Notes: generated by a model from the letters alone, not told the origin. 64,000 bases of DNA from Paractinoplanes toevensis (GCF_018332695.1 NZ_BOQN01000083.1:58090-122089), one strand, 5' to 3'; positions 44,684 through 53,954 are shown, counted from the stretch's first letter. Translations and numbers: made by a program.

Positions 44684-47563
44684 TTGAGACCGTTATCCGT
44701 ACCGTCCGTGACCCGGCGGGTCGGGGCGGCGACCGCAGGCGTGTTGTTGCTGGCCGGACTGTTGCCGGCAACCGCGCAGGCCGCACCGGAGCCCGGTAAG
44801 GGAGCCGCCGCCAAGGCAACCGATCGTCAGCAGCAGGATCGCCGCGCCGACTACGACAGCCGGGATAGCCTCGGCGCCGCCGCCGCCGCCCAGCCGACCG
44901 CCGCCCTGGCGGCCAAGGTCGTCCCGCAGGCGTCCACCACCGCGGTGAACAAACTGCGTGATTCGCTCGGCGTGCAGGGCATCGTCGAAGTGGACAAATC
45001 CACCGGAACGCCGCGCCGGGTCGCCAAGCTCGACGGCTTCCTGACCGCCAAGAGCAAGGCGAAGCCGGAGAAGATCGCCCGGGACTACCTGGCCGCGCAC
45101 GCGGACGTCTTCGGCCTGGACGCCGCGACGCTCGCGAATCTCACCCTGCGCCAGGACTACGTCGACATCCAGGGCACCCACCACCTCAGCTTCGTGCAGA
45201 GCGTCGGCGGCGTCCCGGTCTTCGGCAACGGCCTGAAGGCGCACATCACCAAGAACGGCCAGCTCGTCCAGTTCGACGGTGCACCGCTGCGGCAGCTCCC
45301 GGCAGCGGCCGGCAGTGCGAAGATCACGGCGGCCGGCGCGCGGGCGGCCGCGGTGAAGGACGTCTTCGGCGACTCCGCCGCCAAGGTCACCAAGACCGAG
45401 GCCGGAGCCGTCAAGAAGACCACGTTCTCCGACGGCGGCAACGCCAAGCTGGTCTGGTTCCAGGCCGCCGGCGGTGCCCGCCTGGCCTGGCAGACGGTGG
45501 CGGTCGACGAGGGCTACGTGCACGTCGTCGACGCGGCCAGCGGCGAGATCCTGTACCGGCAGAACACGGTCGACGCCGACTCGGCGGTGGCCTGGCCGAA
45601 CTACCCGGGCGCGGCCAAGGGCGGCACCCAGAAGAAGGTCGACCTCGGCAAGTGGCTGCCGAACAACTCGCCGTGGCTCGCGGGTAACGTCGCGCACGTC
45701 TATTCCGACGTCAACGACGACAACATCGCGAACCCCACCGAAGAGGTCAAGCCGTCCGGGAAGAAGAGCTTCGTCTACCCGTTCACCGACTTCTCGGCGA
45801 CGGTCGGCGGCAACTGCTCGGCCACCAACCCGTGCTCGTGGGACCCGAACACGCCGAACTCCTGGCAGGTCAACCGCGAGCAGAACGCGACCCAGATGTA
45901 CTACTTCCTGGGCACCTGGCACGACCACCTGGCGGCCAAGCCGATCGGCTTCACCCGCACCGCCGGCAACTTCGAGGCGGTCGACGGCGACGCGGTTCAG
46001 GGCCAGTCGGACGACGGCGCGAACACCGCGGACGGGCTGCCCGACGGCGACCACATCGACAACGCCAACATGAACACCCCGCCGGACGGCATCCCGCCGA
46101 CCATGCAGATGTACCTGTTCCTGCCGGACGACCTGTTCATCGCGGGCAACTCGGGCGACGAGTCGGACATCGTCTACCACGAGTACACGCACGGCCTGTC
46201 CAACCGGCTCGTGATCGACGCCAACGGCAACTCCACGCTCGGCAACGTTCAGGCCGGCTCGATGGGTGAGGCCTGGAGCGACTGGTACGCGATGGACTAC
46301 CTGATCAACGAGGGTCTCGAGAAGGACACCTCGGCGATCGGCGACGTGCTGGTCGGCAAGTACATCACCAACAACAGCACGATCCGCAGCGAGCCGCTCG
46401 ACTGCACGGTCGACGCGCCCGCCACGGTCTGCCCCGGCACCGCGACCTCGGGCCCCGGCGGCTACACCTACGGTGACTTCGGCCGGGTCTACCCGTTCGG
46501 TCCGGAGGTGCACGCCGACGGTGAGATCTGGGCGCAGACGCTGTGGGACCTGCGCAAGGCGATCGGCAGCAAGCAGGCCGAGTCGCTGGTGACCCGGGCC
46601 ATGGAGCTGTCCCCGGAGAACCCGTCCTTCCTGGACGAGCGCAATTCGATCCTCGCGGCCGACCTGGTGGTCAACGGCGGCAAGCTGTCCAAGACCATCT
46701 GGAAGGTGTTCGCCAAGCGCGGAATGGGCTACTTCGCCGCCTCGCTGGACGGCGACGACAACGCTCCGGTCGAGGACTTCTCGGTGCCGCCGGCCGCCAA
46801 CACCCCCAAGGGCGCGCTCACCGGCAAGGTGACCGACCAGGACACCGGCGGCCCGGTCGGCGGTCTGACCGTCGGCTTCGGCGGCCACGCCTCCGGCTTC
46901 GCCGGCGACCTCGAGGCCACCACGGCCGCGGACGGCACGTACACCATCTCCGGGATCATCCCGGGGACGTACGCGAAGGTCTTCGCCCGTGGCGCCGGTT
47001 ACGACCAGCTGGTCACCACGCTGTCCATCCCGTCGCACACGGTCCGCAAGGACTGGGCGGTCCGCAAGGACTGGGCGGCGTCCAGCGGTGGCGGCACGGT
47101 GATCGACTTCAGCGGTCCGGACTACACGCCGTACGCCTGTGGCCCGGCCAAGCTGATCGATCAGTCGCAGATCTCCGGCTGGGGCTCGGACGTCGCCGAC
47201 GGCGGGCAGTGGATCATTCTCCAGCTGTCCGGCAAGGTGAACATCTCCCAGTTGGTGATCAACCCGTCCGCGACCTGTGGTGACGACACCACCGCGTCGA
47301 CCGGCGGGTACCGGGTGGAGACCTCGGCGGACGGCACGACCTGGACCGCGGCGGCGTCGGGCACGTTCCCGAACGGCACCGTCACGCCCACCCCGGTCGC
47401 GCTGGCCGCGGGCACCGGCACCGGCGTCGAGTTCGTGCGGTACACGATGCTCACCACGCAGGGCCAGGACGCCGGGCTCTGCCCGGCCGACCAGCCGCCG
47501 GCCTACAGCGGCTGTGTCTTCCAGGACTCGACCGAGCTGTCGGTCTACGGAGGCACCGCCTAG
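44684..47563 (+). CDS. secreted fungalysin (M36) metallopeptidase
   Basis: A 959-residue exported zinc peptidase. A signal peptide (about 1-33) is followed by an FTP propeptide (about 85-280). The catalytic domain has H499-E-Y-T-H503 and the third zinc ligand E529 in G-S-M-G-E-A-W. The C-terminus adds a carboxypeptidase-regulatory-like beta domain (about 706-790) and a discoidin/F5-8C-like domain (about 820-955). Between them an 18-bp duplication repeats V-R-K-D-W-A. The start is a TTG with GAGAGGGG five bases upstream. It is a single gene, likely for scavenging protein. Confidence 0.92.
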   Translation: MRPLSVPSVTRRVGAATAGVLLLAGLLPATAQAAPEPGKGAAAKATDRQQQDRRADYDSRDSLGAAAAAQPTAALAAKVVPQASTTAVNKLRDSLGVQGIVEVDKSTGTPRRVAKLDGFLTAKSKAKPEKIARDYLAAHADVFGLDAATLANLTLRQDYVDIQGTHHLSFVQSVGGVPVFGNGLKAHITKNGQLVQFDGAPLRQLPAAAGSAKITAAGARAAAVKDVFGDSAAKVTKTEAGAVKKTTFSDGGNAKLVWFQAAGGARLAWQTVAVDEGYVHVVDAASGEILYRQNTVDADSAVAWPNYPGAAKGGTQKKVDLGKWLPNNSPWLAGNVAHVYSDVNDDNIANPTEEVKPSGKKSFVYPFTDFSATVGGNCSATNPCSWDPNTPNSWQVNREQNATQMYYFLGTWHDHLAAKPIGFTRTAGNFEAVDGDAVQGQSDDGANTADGLPDGDHIDNANMNTPPDGIPPTMQMYLFLPDDLFIAGNSGDESDIVYHEYTHGLSNRLVIDANGNSTLGNVQAGSMGEAWSDWYAMDYLINEGLEKDTSAIGDVLVGKYITNNSTIRSEPLDCTVDAPATVCPGTATSGPGGYTYGDFGRVYPFGPEVHADGEIWAQTLWDLRKAIGSKQAESLVTRAMELSPENPSFLDERNSILAADLVVNGGKLSKTIWKVFAKRGMGYFAASLDGDDNAPVEDFSVPPAANTPKGALTGKVTDQDTGGPVGGLTVGFGGHASGFAGDLEATTAADGTYTISGIIPGTYAKVFARGAGYDQLVTTLSIPSHTVRKDWAVRKDWAASSGGGTVIDFSGPDYTPYACGPAKLIDQSQISGWGSDVADGGQWIILQLSGKVNISQLVINPSATCGDDTTASTGGYRVETSADGTTWTAAASGTFPNGTVTPTPVALAAGTGTGVEFVRYTMLTTQGQDAGLCPADQPPAYSGCVFQDSTELSVYGGTA

Positions 47564-47572
47564 CGGTACGAG

Positions 47573-47610
47573 TGATACCGGTCGCCGCTCACGGGCGGCG
47601 ACCGGTATCA
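47573..47610 (+). terminator. hairpin after the fungalysin gene
   Basis: A perfect 16-bp stem (47573-47588 with 47595-47610) and a 6-base loop start 9 bases after the fungalysin stop. TATCAT at its 3' edge (47606-47611) can also serve as the -10 box of the leuS leader transcript, which would begin near the leader peptide ATG. Confidence 0.8.
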
Positions 47611-47618
47611 TGCAACCC

Positions 47619-47669
47619 ATGGCCCGGCCGTTCCTGCTTCTTAGCCGGCCGTGCTGCTTCCGCCGCTAG
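47619..47669 (+). CDS. 16-residue leader peptide of leuS
   Basis: A short frame, M-A-R-P-F-L-L-L-S-R-P-C-C-F-R-R, ends at a TAG directly upstream of a hairpin and an intrinsic terminator. Three consecutive Leu codons (CTG CTT CTT, the last two rare in this high-GC genome) are well placed for a ribosome to stall when charged tRNA-Leu is short. TATCAT seven bases before its ATG suggests a leaderless transcript. Two Cys codons in a row are also present, so Cys sensing cannot be excluded, but the downstream gene is leuS. Confidence 0.7.
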   Translation: MARPFLLLSRPCCFRR

Positions 47670-47714
47670 ACGCGGGCACAGCACGGCGAACCCCTCCTGC
47701 GTGAGGGGTTTTTT
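47648..47714 (+). promoter_or_regulatory. leuS transcription attenuator
   Basis: First hairpin: GCCGTGCTG (47648-47656) pairs with CAGCACGGC (47679-47687), starting inside the leader peptide codons. Second: AACCCCTC (47689-47696) pairs with GAGGGGTT (47703-47710) and runs into six T's (47709-47714), a rare canonical intrinsic terminator for this genome. It lies 32 bp before leuS. A ribosome stalled on the Leu codons would disturb the first hairpin. Confidence 0.8.
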
Positions 47715-47746
47715 CGTGCCCATCGACTGATTGAGATGCCGAACCC

Positions 47747-50545
47747 ATGAGCGAGTCAGAGACACCGCGGTTCCGTTACACGGCCGCGCTGGCCAACGAG
47801 ATCGAGCCGCGCTGGCAGGCCTGGTGGGCCGAGCACGGCACGTTCCACGCCCCGAACCCGTCCGGTGACCTGGCCGACCCGGCGCACCCGCGGGCCGGCG
47901 CGCCCAAGCTGCACGTGCAGGACATGTTCCCGTACCCGTCGGGCGCGGGCCTGCACGTCGGTCACCCGCTCGGGTACATCGGCACCGACAGCTACACCCG
48001 CTACAAGCGGATGGCCGGCTACAACGTCCTGCACCCGATGGGCTTCGACGCGTTCGGCCTGCCCGCCGAGCAGTACGCGGTGCAGACCGGCACCCACCCG
48101 GCGGTGACCACGGCCGCGAACGTCGAGCGGTACAAGACCCAGCTGCGCCGGCTGGGCCTGGCCTACGACGACCGCCGCTCGTTCGCCACCACCGACCCGG
48201 AGTACTACCGCTGGACTCAGTGGATCTTCACCCAGGTCTTCAACTCCTGGTACGACGAGAAGATCCACAAAGCCCGCCCGATCCCCGAGCTGATCGCCGA
48301 GTTCGAGGCCGGCACCCGGCCCACGCCGGAGCAGCCGTGGTCGGAGCTGTCCCCGGTCGAGCGCCGCAAGCTGATCGACGACCACCGCCTGGCCTACGTC
48401 AGCGAGGCCCCGGTCAACTGGTGCCCGGGCCTGGGCACCGTGCTGGCCAACGAGGAGGTCACCCCGGACGGCCGCAGCGAGCGCGGCAACTACCCGGTCT
48501 TCCAGCGCAGCCTGAAGCAGTGGATGATGCGGATCACCGCGTACTGCGACCGCCTGATCGAGGACCTGGACACGCTGGACTGGCCGGAGCCGGTCAAGCT
48601 GATGCAGCGCAACTGGATCGGCCGCTCGAAGGGCGCCCACGTCGACTTCCCGGTCGGCGCGGACACCATCACCGTCTTCACCACCCGCCCCGACACCCTG
48701 TTCGGCGCGACCTACATGGTGCTGGCGCCGGAGCATGAGTTGGTCGACAAGATCACGCCGGCGGAATGGCCCGCCGGGACGAACCGGGCTTGGACCGGTG
48801 GCCACGATGACCCCGGCGCCGCGATCGCCGCATATCGGGCACTGGCCGCGGCCAAGACCGACGAGGAGCGCACCGAGTCCAAGGAGAAGACCGGCGTCTT
48901 CACCGGGGCGTTCGCCACCAACCCGGTCAACGGCAAGGAGATCCCGGTCTTCATCGCCGACTACGTGCTGGCCGGTTACGGCACCGGTGCGATCATGGCG
49001 GTGCCCGGCCAGGACGAGCGCGACTGGGCCTTCGCCGAGGTCTTCGAGCTGCCCATCATCCGTACGGTAAAAGCTCCTGATGGTTTTGAAGGTGCCTACA
49101 CCGGCGAGGGCCCGGCCATCAACAGCGACTGGCTGGACGGCAAGGGCATCGCCGAGGCCAAGGCCGCGATGATCGCCTGGCTGGAGCTGCACGGGCACGG
49201 CCGGGGCGCCACCACCTACCGTCTGCGCGACTGGCTGTTCAGCCGGCAGCGCTACTGGGGTGAGCCGTTCCCGATCGTCTACGACGAGACCGGGCTGCCG
49301 ATCGCCCTGCCCGACGAGATGCTGCCGGTCGTGCTGCCCGACGTCGACGACTTCTCGCCGCGCACCTTCGACCCGGACGACGCGAACAGTGAGCCGGAGA
49401 CGCCGCTGTCCCGCAAGAAGGACTGGGTCAACGTCGAGCTGGACCTGGGTGACGGCCTGAAGTCGTACACCCGGGAGACCAACACCATGCCGCAGTGGGC
49501 CGGCTCGTGCTGGTACGAACTGCGCTACCTGGACCCGAAGAACGAGAAGGAACTGGTCGGCGCGGAGAACGAGGCCTACTGGATGGGCCCGGCCCGGGAC
49601 GGCGACTCCGGCGGCGTCGACCTGTACGTCGGTGGCGTCGAGCACGCCGTGCTGCACCTGCTGTACGCCCGCTTCTGGCACAAGGTGCTGTACGACCTGG
49701 GTCACGTCTCGTCGTTCGAGCCGTTCCGGAAGCTGTTCAACCAGGGCTACATCCAGGCGTACGCGTTCCGCGACGCTCGCGGTGTCATCGTGCCGGCCGA
49801 GGAGGTCGTCGAGCGCGACGGCAAGTGGTTCTACAACGACGCGCCCGTCACCCGTGAGTACGGCAAGATGGGCAAGTCGCTGAAGAACGTGGTCACCCCC
49901 GACGAGATGTGCGAGCAGTACGGCGCCGACACGTTCCGGGTGTACGAGATGGCGATGGGCCCGCTGGACGTCTCCCGCCCCTGGGAGACCCGGGCGGTCA
50001 TCGGCTCGCAGCGCTTCCTGCAGCGGGTGTGGCGGCTGGTCGTCGACGAGGAGACCGGCGCGCTGCGCACCACCGACGAGCCGCTGGAGCCGGCGGTCCG
50101 CAAACATCTGCACCGCACCATCGCCGGGGTCCGCGAGGACATGGACGAGCTGCGGTTCAACACGGCGATCGCCAAGCTGATCGAGCTGACGAACACGCTG
50201 ACCCCGCTGCCGTCGGCGTCCCGCGAGGCGATCGAGCCGCTGGTGCTGATGACGTCGCCGTTCGCGCCGCACCTGGCCGAGGAACTGTGGCGCAAGCTGG
50301 GCCACCAGGACAGCCTGGCCTACGCCGGTTTCCCGGAGGCCGACCCGGCGCAGCTGAAGGCCGAGTCGATCACCTACCCGGTGCAGGTCAACGGGAAGGT
50401 GCGCGGCCGGGTCGAGGTGACGCCGGAGGCTTCCGAATCGGAGGTGCGGGAGGCCGCGCTGGCCGCTGTCGCCGAGGTGATCGACGGGCGTACCCCGAAG
50501 AAGGTCATCGTCGTGGCCGGCCGCCTGGTCAGCGTCGTCATTTAA
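47747..50545 (+). CDS. leuS: leucyl-tRNA synthetase
   Basis: A 932-residue class I aminoacyl-tRNA synthetase that charges tRNA-Leu. The HIGH motif appears as H70-V-G-H73, preceded by F-P-Y-P-S-G-A-G-L. The KMSKS loop is K707-M-G-K-S711. The editing domain (about 270-470) contains the T-T-R-P-D-T-L-F-G-A-T-Y block. The length and insertions are those of actinobacterial LeuRS. Expression is probably controlled by the leader peptide and terminator just upstream. Confidence 0.98.
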   Translation: MSESETPRFRYTAALANEIEPRWQAWWAEHGTFHAPNPSGDLADPAHPRAGAPKLHVQDMFPYPSGAGLHVGHPLGYIGTDSYTRYKRMAGYNVLHPMGFDAFGLPAEQYAVQTGTHPAVTTAANVERYKTQLRRLGLAYDDRRSFATTDPEYYRWTQWIFTQVFNSWYDEKIHKARPIPELIAEFEAGTRPTPEQPWSELSPVERRKLIDDHRLAYVSEAPVNWCPGLGTVLANEEVTPDGRSERGNYPVFQRSLKQWMMRITAYCDRLIEDLDTLDWPEPVKLMQRNWIGRSKGAHVDFPVGADTITVFTTRPDTLFGATYMVLAPEHELVDKITPAEWPAGTNRAWTGGHDDPGAAIAAYRALAAAKTDEERTESKEKTGVFTGAFATNPVNGKEIPVFIADYVLAGYGTGAIMAVPGQDERDWAFAEVFELPIIRTVKAPDGFEGAYTGEGPAINSDWLDGKGIAEAKAAMIAWLELHGHGRGATTYRLRDWLFSRQRYWGEPFPIVYDETGLPIALPDEMLPVVLPDVDDFSPRTFDPDDANSEPETPLSRKKDWVNVELDLGDGLKSYTRETNTMPQWAGSCWYELRYLDPKNEKELVGAENEAYWMGPARDGDSGGVDLYVGGVEHAVLHLLYARFWHKVLYDLGHVSSFEPFRKLFNQGYIQAYAFRDARGVIVPAEEVVERDGKWFYNDAPVTREYGKMGKSLKNVVTPDEMCEQYGADTFRVYEMAMGPLDVSRPWETRAVIGSQRFLQRVWRLVVDEETGALRTTDEPLEPAVRKHLHRTIAGVREDMDELRFNTAIAKLIELTNTLTPLPSASREAIEPLVLMTSPFAPHLAEELWRKLGHQDSLAYAGFPEADPAQLKAESITYPVQVNGKVRGRVEVTPEASESEVREAALAAVAEVIDGRTPKKVIVVAGRLVSVVI

Positions 50546-50556
50546 CAACCATGCCG

Positions 50557-50592
50557 AAAGGGGCGTCGCGCGAACCGCGCGGCGCCCCTTTT
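50557..50592. terminator. hairpin terminator after leuS
   Basis: A 15-bp stem with one T-G pair (50557-50571 with 50577-50591), a 5-base loop, and A-run and T-run ends lie between the convergent leuS and NlpC/P60 genes, so it can work both ways. Confidence 0.85.
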
Positions 50593-50605
50593 CGATCAAC
50601 TACTT

Positions 50606-51427
50606 TCAGGCGACAAGCCGGCGTACGACGTAGTTGCTGCCGTAGATCTTGTGCTTGCCGACCCGGGCGCCGGTGTGCGGCGAGTCGTACATGTAGCCGC
50701 CACCCGCGTAGATGCCGGCGTGGTAGCCGTACGAGCCCGAGCGGAAGACGATCAGATCGCCGACCTGCTTGTTGCTCTTGCTGACGGCCTTGCCGTACTT
50801 CTGCTGGGTGTTCGCCTTGTGCGGCAGGGCCTTGCCGGTCGTCTTCTTGTAGACGTACTTGGTGAAGCCGGAGCAGTCGAACCGCTTCGGCCCCTCCGCG
50901 GCGAACTTGTACAGCGCACCGGTGTGCGACTTGGCCTCGGCGAGCACCTTCGCGCCGCTGGCCTTCACCGTGAACCGGTAGCCCTTGGTGTACTTGACGT
51001 TGTACTCGCCGTTGCCCAGGAAGACAGCCCGGTAGTTGATGGTGGCCAGCGGCTTGGCGTACAGATTGACGGCGCCGTTGCTGTTGACCTTCACCTGACC
51101 CCAGGAGGTCCATGCGCCGCCCCGGTTGCCCTCAAGTCGGACGTAGCCGGTCGTAACCGCCTTGCCCGTCTTCGGGTTGTAGACCCGGGCGGTCACCTTG
51201 ACCTTCGAACCCCACTTGATGGTGCGGGTGGTGGAGTTGATGGAGACGGCGGGAGTGACCTTGGCGGCCGCCTGAACTGCTGCCACGACGGGAGTTGCGG
51301 TCGTGGCGGCGCTTGCCGCGGTCGGAGCCATGAGCTGACCTGCGCAGAGGCAGAGACCCAGGGACAGCGCGGCAGTACCGGTTCCGACGGACAGCCGTCG
51401 GCGCCGGCTCGAGTTGTGCTCGTGCAC
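50606..51427 (-). CDS. secreted NlpC/P60 peptidoglycan hydrolase
   Basis: A 273-residue exported D,L-endopeptidase. An Arg-rich signal peptide (about 1-41) precedes an Ig-like beta domain (about 58-155). The NlpC/P60 domain has Cys185 in R-F-D-C-S-G-F, His236 in G-Y-H-A-G-I-Y and His251. It cuts stem peptides in the wall during growth. The GTG at 51427 has GGAGGG 11 bases upstream within the riboswitch expression region. Control by c-di-AMP links the hydrolase to osmotic and envelope status. Confidence 0.93.
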   Translation of the reverse strand: MHEHNSSRRRRLSVGTGTAALSLGLCLCAGQLMAPTAASAATTATPVVAAVQAAAKVTPAVSINSTTRTIKWGSKVKVTARVYNPKTGKAVTTGYVRLEGNRGGAWTSWGQVKVNSNGAVNLYAKPLATINYRAVFLGNGEYNVKYTKGYRFTVKASGAKVLAEAKSHTGALYKFAAEGPKRFDCSGFTKYVYKKTTGKALPHKANTQQKYGKAVSKSNKQVGDLIVFRSGSYGYHAGIYAGGGYMYDSPHTGARVGKHKIYGSNYVVRRLVA

Positions 51428-51447
51428 GGTAAGGGATTCCCTCCGGC

Positions 51448-51655
51448 ACGCCTGCGAGGTTAGCTGTCGGGTTCGGGCGGGAAGGTGTGCCCGGTCGCCG
51501 TGGTGGCCGACTTCACCCCGAGGGCTGCTCCGTTGACCGCCACCGGAGCGGGTGGCGCGGAGCGGACCAGAATTGGGTCCCCCGTCCCTGCCCCCGAATG
51601 CCTATGTCGTGCGTGCGGTGGTCGCGGCGATCGACCCGGGGCAGGGCTCGGCGTG
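51448..51655 (-). ncRNA. c-di-AMP riboswitch (ydaO-yuaA)
   Basis: On the minus strand the leader of the NlpC/P60 gene carries the conserved ydaO blocks in order: CCCTGCCCC pairing with GGGGCAGGG (51638-51646 with 51586-51594), then GGGGGACCCA (51574-51583), GGGGTGAAG (51511-51519), and the near-invariant 3' block CCGACAGCTAACCTCGCAGG followed by C (51450-51470). This class binds c-di-AMP and in actinobacteria commonly controls cell wall hydrolases. The last block is about 20 bases from the GTG, with GGGAATCCC in between as a possible expression platform. Confidence 0.92.
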
Positions 51656-51751
51656 AGCCTGATCGTCGCGAGCCGGTTCGATGGGAACCGGCCCAACCTT
51701 GCTACCTGAAAATTTCCGTGATCGTTAAGCCGATTTGGTCACGCTCCGTGG

Positions 51752-51881
51752 TTGGCATATTGGATGCTGTCCGTTTTGTTATCTCCGCGAGACAAATGCC
51801 ATGACGAGACGTAGCTGACAAATCACTGAACGCTTAAGGTTACGGGTGAAACAGAACACACAAAAAGTGGCCGTAACCCCG
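51752..51881. other. conserved intergenic element, copy A
   Basis: This stretch between the riboswitch and murT shares three blocks at matching spacing with the stretch at 55173-55300: TTGGCA at 51752, TCCGTTTTGTTATCTC at 51770, and CGGGTGAAACAGAACACA at 51843. GGTTACGG and CCGTAACC (51838-51845, 51871-51878) bracket the last block as an inverted repeat. It is AT-rich for this genome. It may be a promoter/operator for the riboswitch transcript or for murT, or a small RNA. Confidence 0.6.
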
Positions 51882-51950
51882 CGTTTGCAGGCCAGAAACG
51901 GTTCAGTAGACTGCCCGCCCTCCGCAACTCGACGTAATCGCCGGGTCCGG

Positions 51951-51966
51951 TACCCTCGCTGGCGTG
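51951..51966 (+). promoter_or_regulatory. leaderless promoter of murT
   Basis: TACCCT (51951-51956), 7 bases, then GTG 51964, with no ribosome binding site. This is the same pattern as before several other genes in this window. Confidence 0.5.
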
Positions 51967-53199
51967 ACGGACGGGAAGATGCCCCTGCGGGCCAAGGTCG
52001 CGACCTCCGTGTCGAAAACCGCGGCCGCGCTCTCCAGGGCGGCGGGACGCGGCGACGGCTCGGTCATCGGCGGATGGATCGGCCTCAAGATCGACCCGGA
52101 GCTGCTGAACCACCTGGCCGGCGGCCGCGCGATCGCGCTGATCTCGGGGACCAACGGCAAGACCACCACCACCCGGCTGGCGACCGCCGCGCTCGAGGTG
52201 ATGGGCCGGGTCGCCACCAACTCGTTCGGCGCCAACATGCCCACCGGGCACACCTCGGCGCTCGCCAAGGCGGGCTCGACGCCGTTCGCGGTGCTCGAGG
52301 TCGACGAGCACTACCTGGCCCGGGTGATCGACGCCACCGAGCCCCGGGTCGTCGCCCTGCTCAACCTCTCCCGCGACCAGCTGGACCGGGCCAAAGAGGT
52401 CTCGATGATGGCCCAGATGTGGCGGGAGGCGCTCGCCAACCATCCCGACGTGCGGGTCGTCGCCAACGCCGACGACCCGATGGTCGTGTGGGCGGCCGAG
52501 GGCAGTGGCCACGTCACCTGGTTCAGCGCCGGCCAGCGCTGGCACGACGACTCGTTCGTCTGCCCGCAGAGCGGCCACCCGATCGAGCGCGCCAACGGTG
52601 ACTGGTGGTGCACCGGCTGCCCGCTGCGCCGCCCGCAGGCCCAGTGGCGGGTCGAGGACGAGGGCGTGGTCGACCCGCGCGGCGACTGGCACCTGGTCAA
52701 GCTGCAACTGCCCGGCACGGTCAACCTCGGCAACGCGGCCACCGCGCTCGCGGTCGCGGCCGAGTTCGGCGTTCGCCCGATAGAGGCTCTCCCGCGGCTC
52801 ACCAACGTCGCCTCGGTAGCCGGGCGGTATGCGCAGGTTGACCGGGACGGACGAAATGTCCGCCTGCTGCTCGCCAAGAACCCGGCAAGCTGGCTCGAGG
52901 CGTTCGACATGGCCGAGCAGGCACCCACCCTGCTCTCCGTCAACGCCCGGGACCCGGACGGCCTGGACACCAGCTGGCTGTACGACGTCGACTTCTCGCC
53001 GCTGCGCGACCGCCCGGTGCTGATCACCGGCGACCGGGCCTACGACCTCGCGGTTCGTCTCGAGGTGAACGGTGTGCCGTTCCGGCACGTTAGGACTTTT
53101 GACGAGGCGATCCAGCTGGTTCCGGCCGGCCGCCTCGAGGTGATCGCCAATTACACGGCGTTCCAGGACATCCGAGCGGAGTTGGATCGTGTCCTCTGA
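51964..53199 (+). CDS. murT: lipid II isoglutaminyl synthase, MurT subunit
   Basis: A 411-residue Mur-ligase-like protein that, with GatD, amidates the alpha-carboxyl of D-Glu in lipid II. The P-loop is S-G-T-N-G-K-T-T-T-T. A Cys4-type zinc ribbon is inserted in the middle (C-P-Q-S-G-H-P and C-T-G-C). The C-terminal DUF1727 domain contains the region that contacts GatD. It overlaps gatD by 11 bp, as expected for a 1:1 complex. Confidence 0.95.
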   Translation: MTDGKMPLRAKVATSVSKTAAALSRAAGRGDGSVIGGWIGLKIDPELLNHLAGGRAIALISGTNGKTTTTRLATAALEVMGRVATNSFGANMPTGHTSALAKAGSTPFAVLEVDEHYLARVIDATEPRVVALLNLSRDQLDRAKEVSMMAQMWREALANHPDVRVVANADDPMVVWAAEGSGHVTWFSAGQRWHDDSFVCPQSGHPIERANGDWWCTGCPLRRPQAQWRVEDEGVVDPRGDWHLVKLQLPGTVNLGNAATALAVAAEFGVRPIEALPRLTNVASVAGRYAQVDRDGRNVRLLLAKNPASWLEAFDMAEQAPTLLSVNARDPDGLDTSWLYDVDFSPLRDRPVLITGDRAYDLAVRLEVNGVPFRHVRTFDEAIQLVPAGRLEVIANYTAFQDIRAELDRVL

Positions 53200-53902
53200 G
53201 AGCACGCTGCGGATCGTGTGGATCTACCCCGACCTGCTGTCGACCTACGGTGACCGGGGCAACATGCTCATCCTGGCCCGGCGGGCCGCGATGCGGAACA
53301 TCCCGGTCGAGGCGTACGAGATCCGCTCTGACCAGCCGATGCCGTCCAGCGCCGACATCTACCTGATCGGCGGCGGTGAGGACGGCCCGCAGGCCCTGGC
53401 CGCGCAGCGCCTGATCGCCGACGGCGGCCTGCACCGGGCGGTCAACCAGGGTGCCGCGGTTCTGGCCATCTGTGCCGGTTACCAGCTGTTCGGTCACTCG
53501 TTCTTCGCCAAGGGCACCAAATGTCCCGGGCTAGGCTTGCTGGACCTGCACTCCGACCGGGGCGAGACCCGCGCGGTCGGGGAGCTCCGCGGCGACATCG
53601 ATCCCCGGCTGGGACTGCCTCCCCTCACCGGTTTCGAGAACCACGGCGGCCGCACCCACCTGGGCCCCGGAGTGTCGCCCCTGGCCCGGGTCACCGCGGG
53701 CATCGGCAACGACAGCCAGACCGAGGGCGCCTGGCACGGCAAGATCCTGGGCAGTTACTCCCACGGCCCCGCGTTGGCTCGCAACCCAGCTATAGCCGAT
53801 CTGCTACTGCGTTGGGCGATCGGCGCGGATAGCCTTGCTCCCGTCGACGACACGTGGGCCGACCGGCTCAGAGGCGAAAGGCTCGCAGCCGCGGGCGCCT
53901 GA
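53189..53902 (+). CDS. gatD: lipid II isoglutaminyl synthase, GatD glutaminase subunit
   Basis: A 237-residue class I glutamine amidotransferase (CobQ-like) supplying ammonia to MurT. The nucleophile is Cys95 in L-A-I-C-A-G-Y-Q-L-F-G, and the catalytic His is His192 in S-Y-S-H-G-P. Conserved Y-G-D-R-G-N and I-G-G-G-E-D segments are present. The product is amidated, less negatively charged peptidoglycan. GTG start inside murT. Confidence 0.95.
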   Translation: MSSESTLRIVWIYPDLLSTYGDRGNMLILARRAAMRNIPVEAYEIRSDQPMPSSADIYLIGGGEDGPQALAAQRLIADGGLHRAVNQGAAVLAICAGYQLFGHSFFAKGTKCPGLGLLDLHSDRGETRAVGELRGDIDPRLGLPPLTGFENHGGRTHLGPGVSPLARVTAGIGNDSQTEGAWHGKILGSYSHGPALARNPAIADLLLRWAIGADSLAPVDDTWADRLRGERLAAAGA

Positions 53903-53954
53903 CCAGCATGTTCACAGATCATGAACCGACGATGAGTTGGGGCGGTACGCCTGC

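Noticed and set aside
44693..47620. 975-residue minus-strand open frame opposite the fungalysin gene
   Set aside because: No recognisable domain, and the plus strand has signal peptide, propeptide and HEYTH zinc motif.
47756..50599. 947-residue minus-strand open frame opposite leuS
   Set aside because: Antisense shadow of a complete leucyl-tRNA synthetase.
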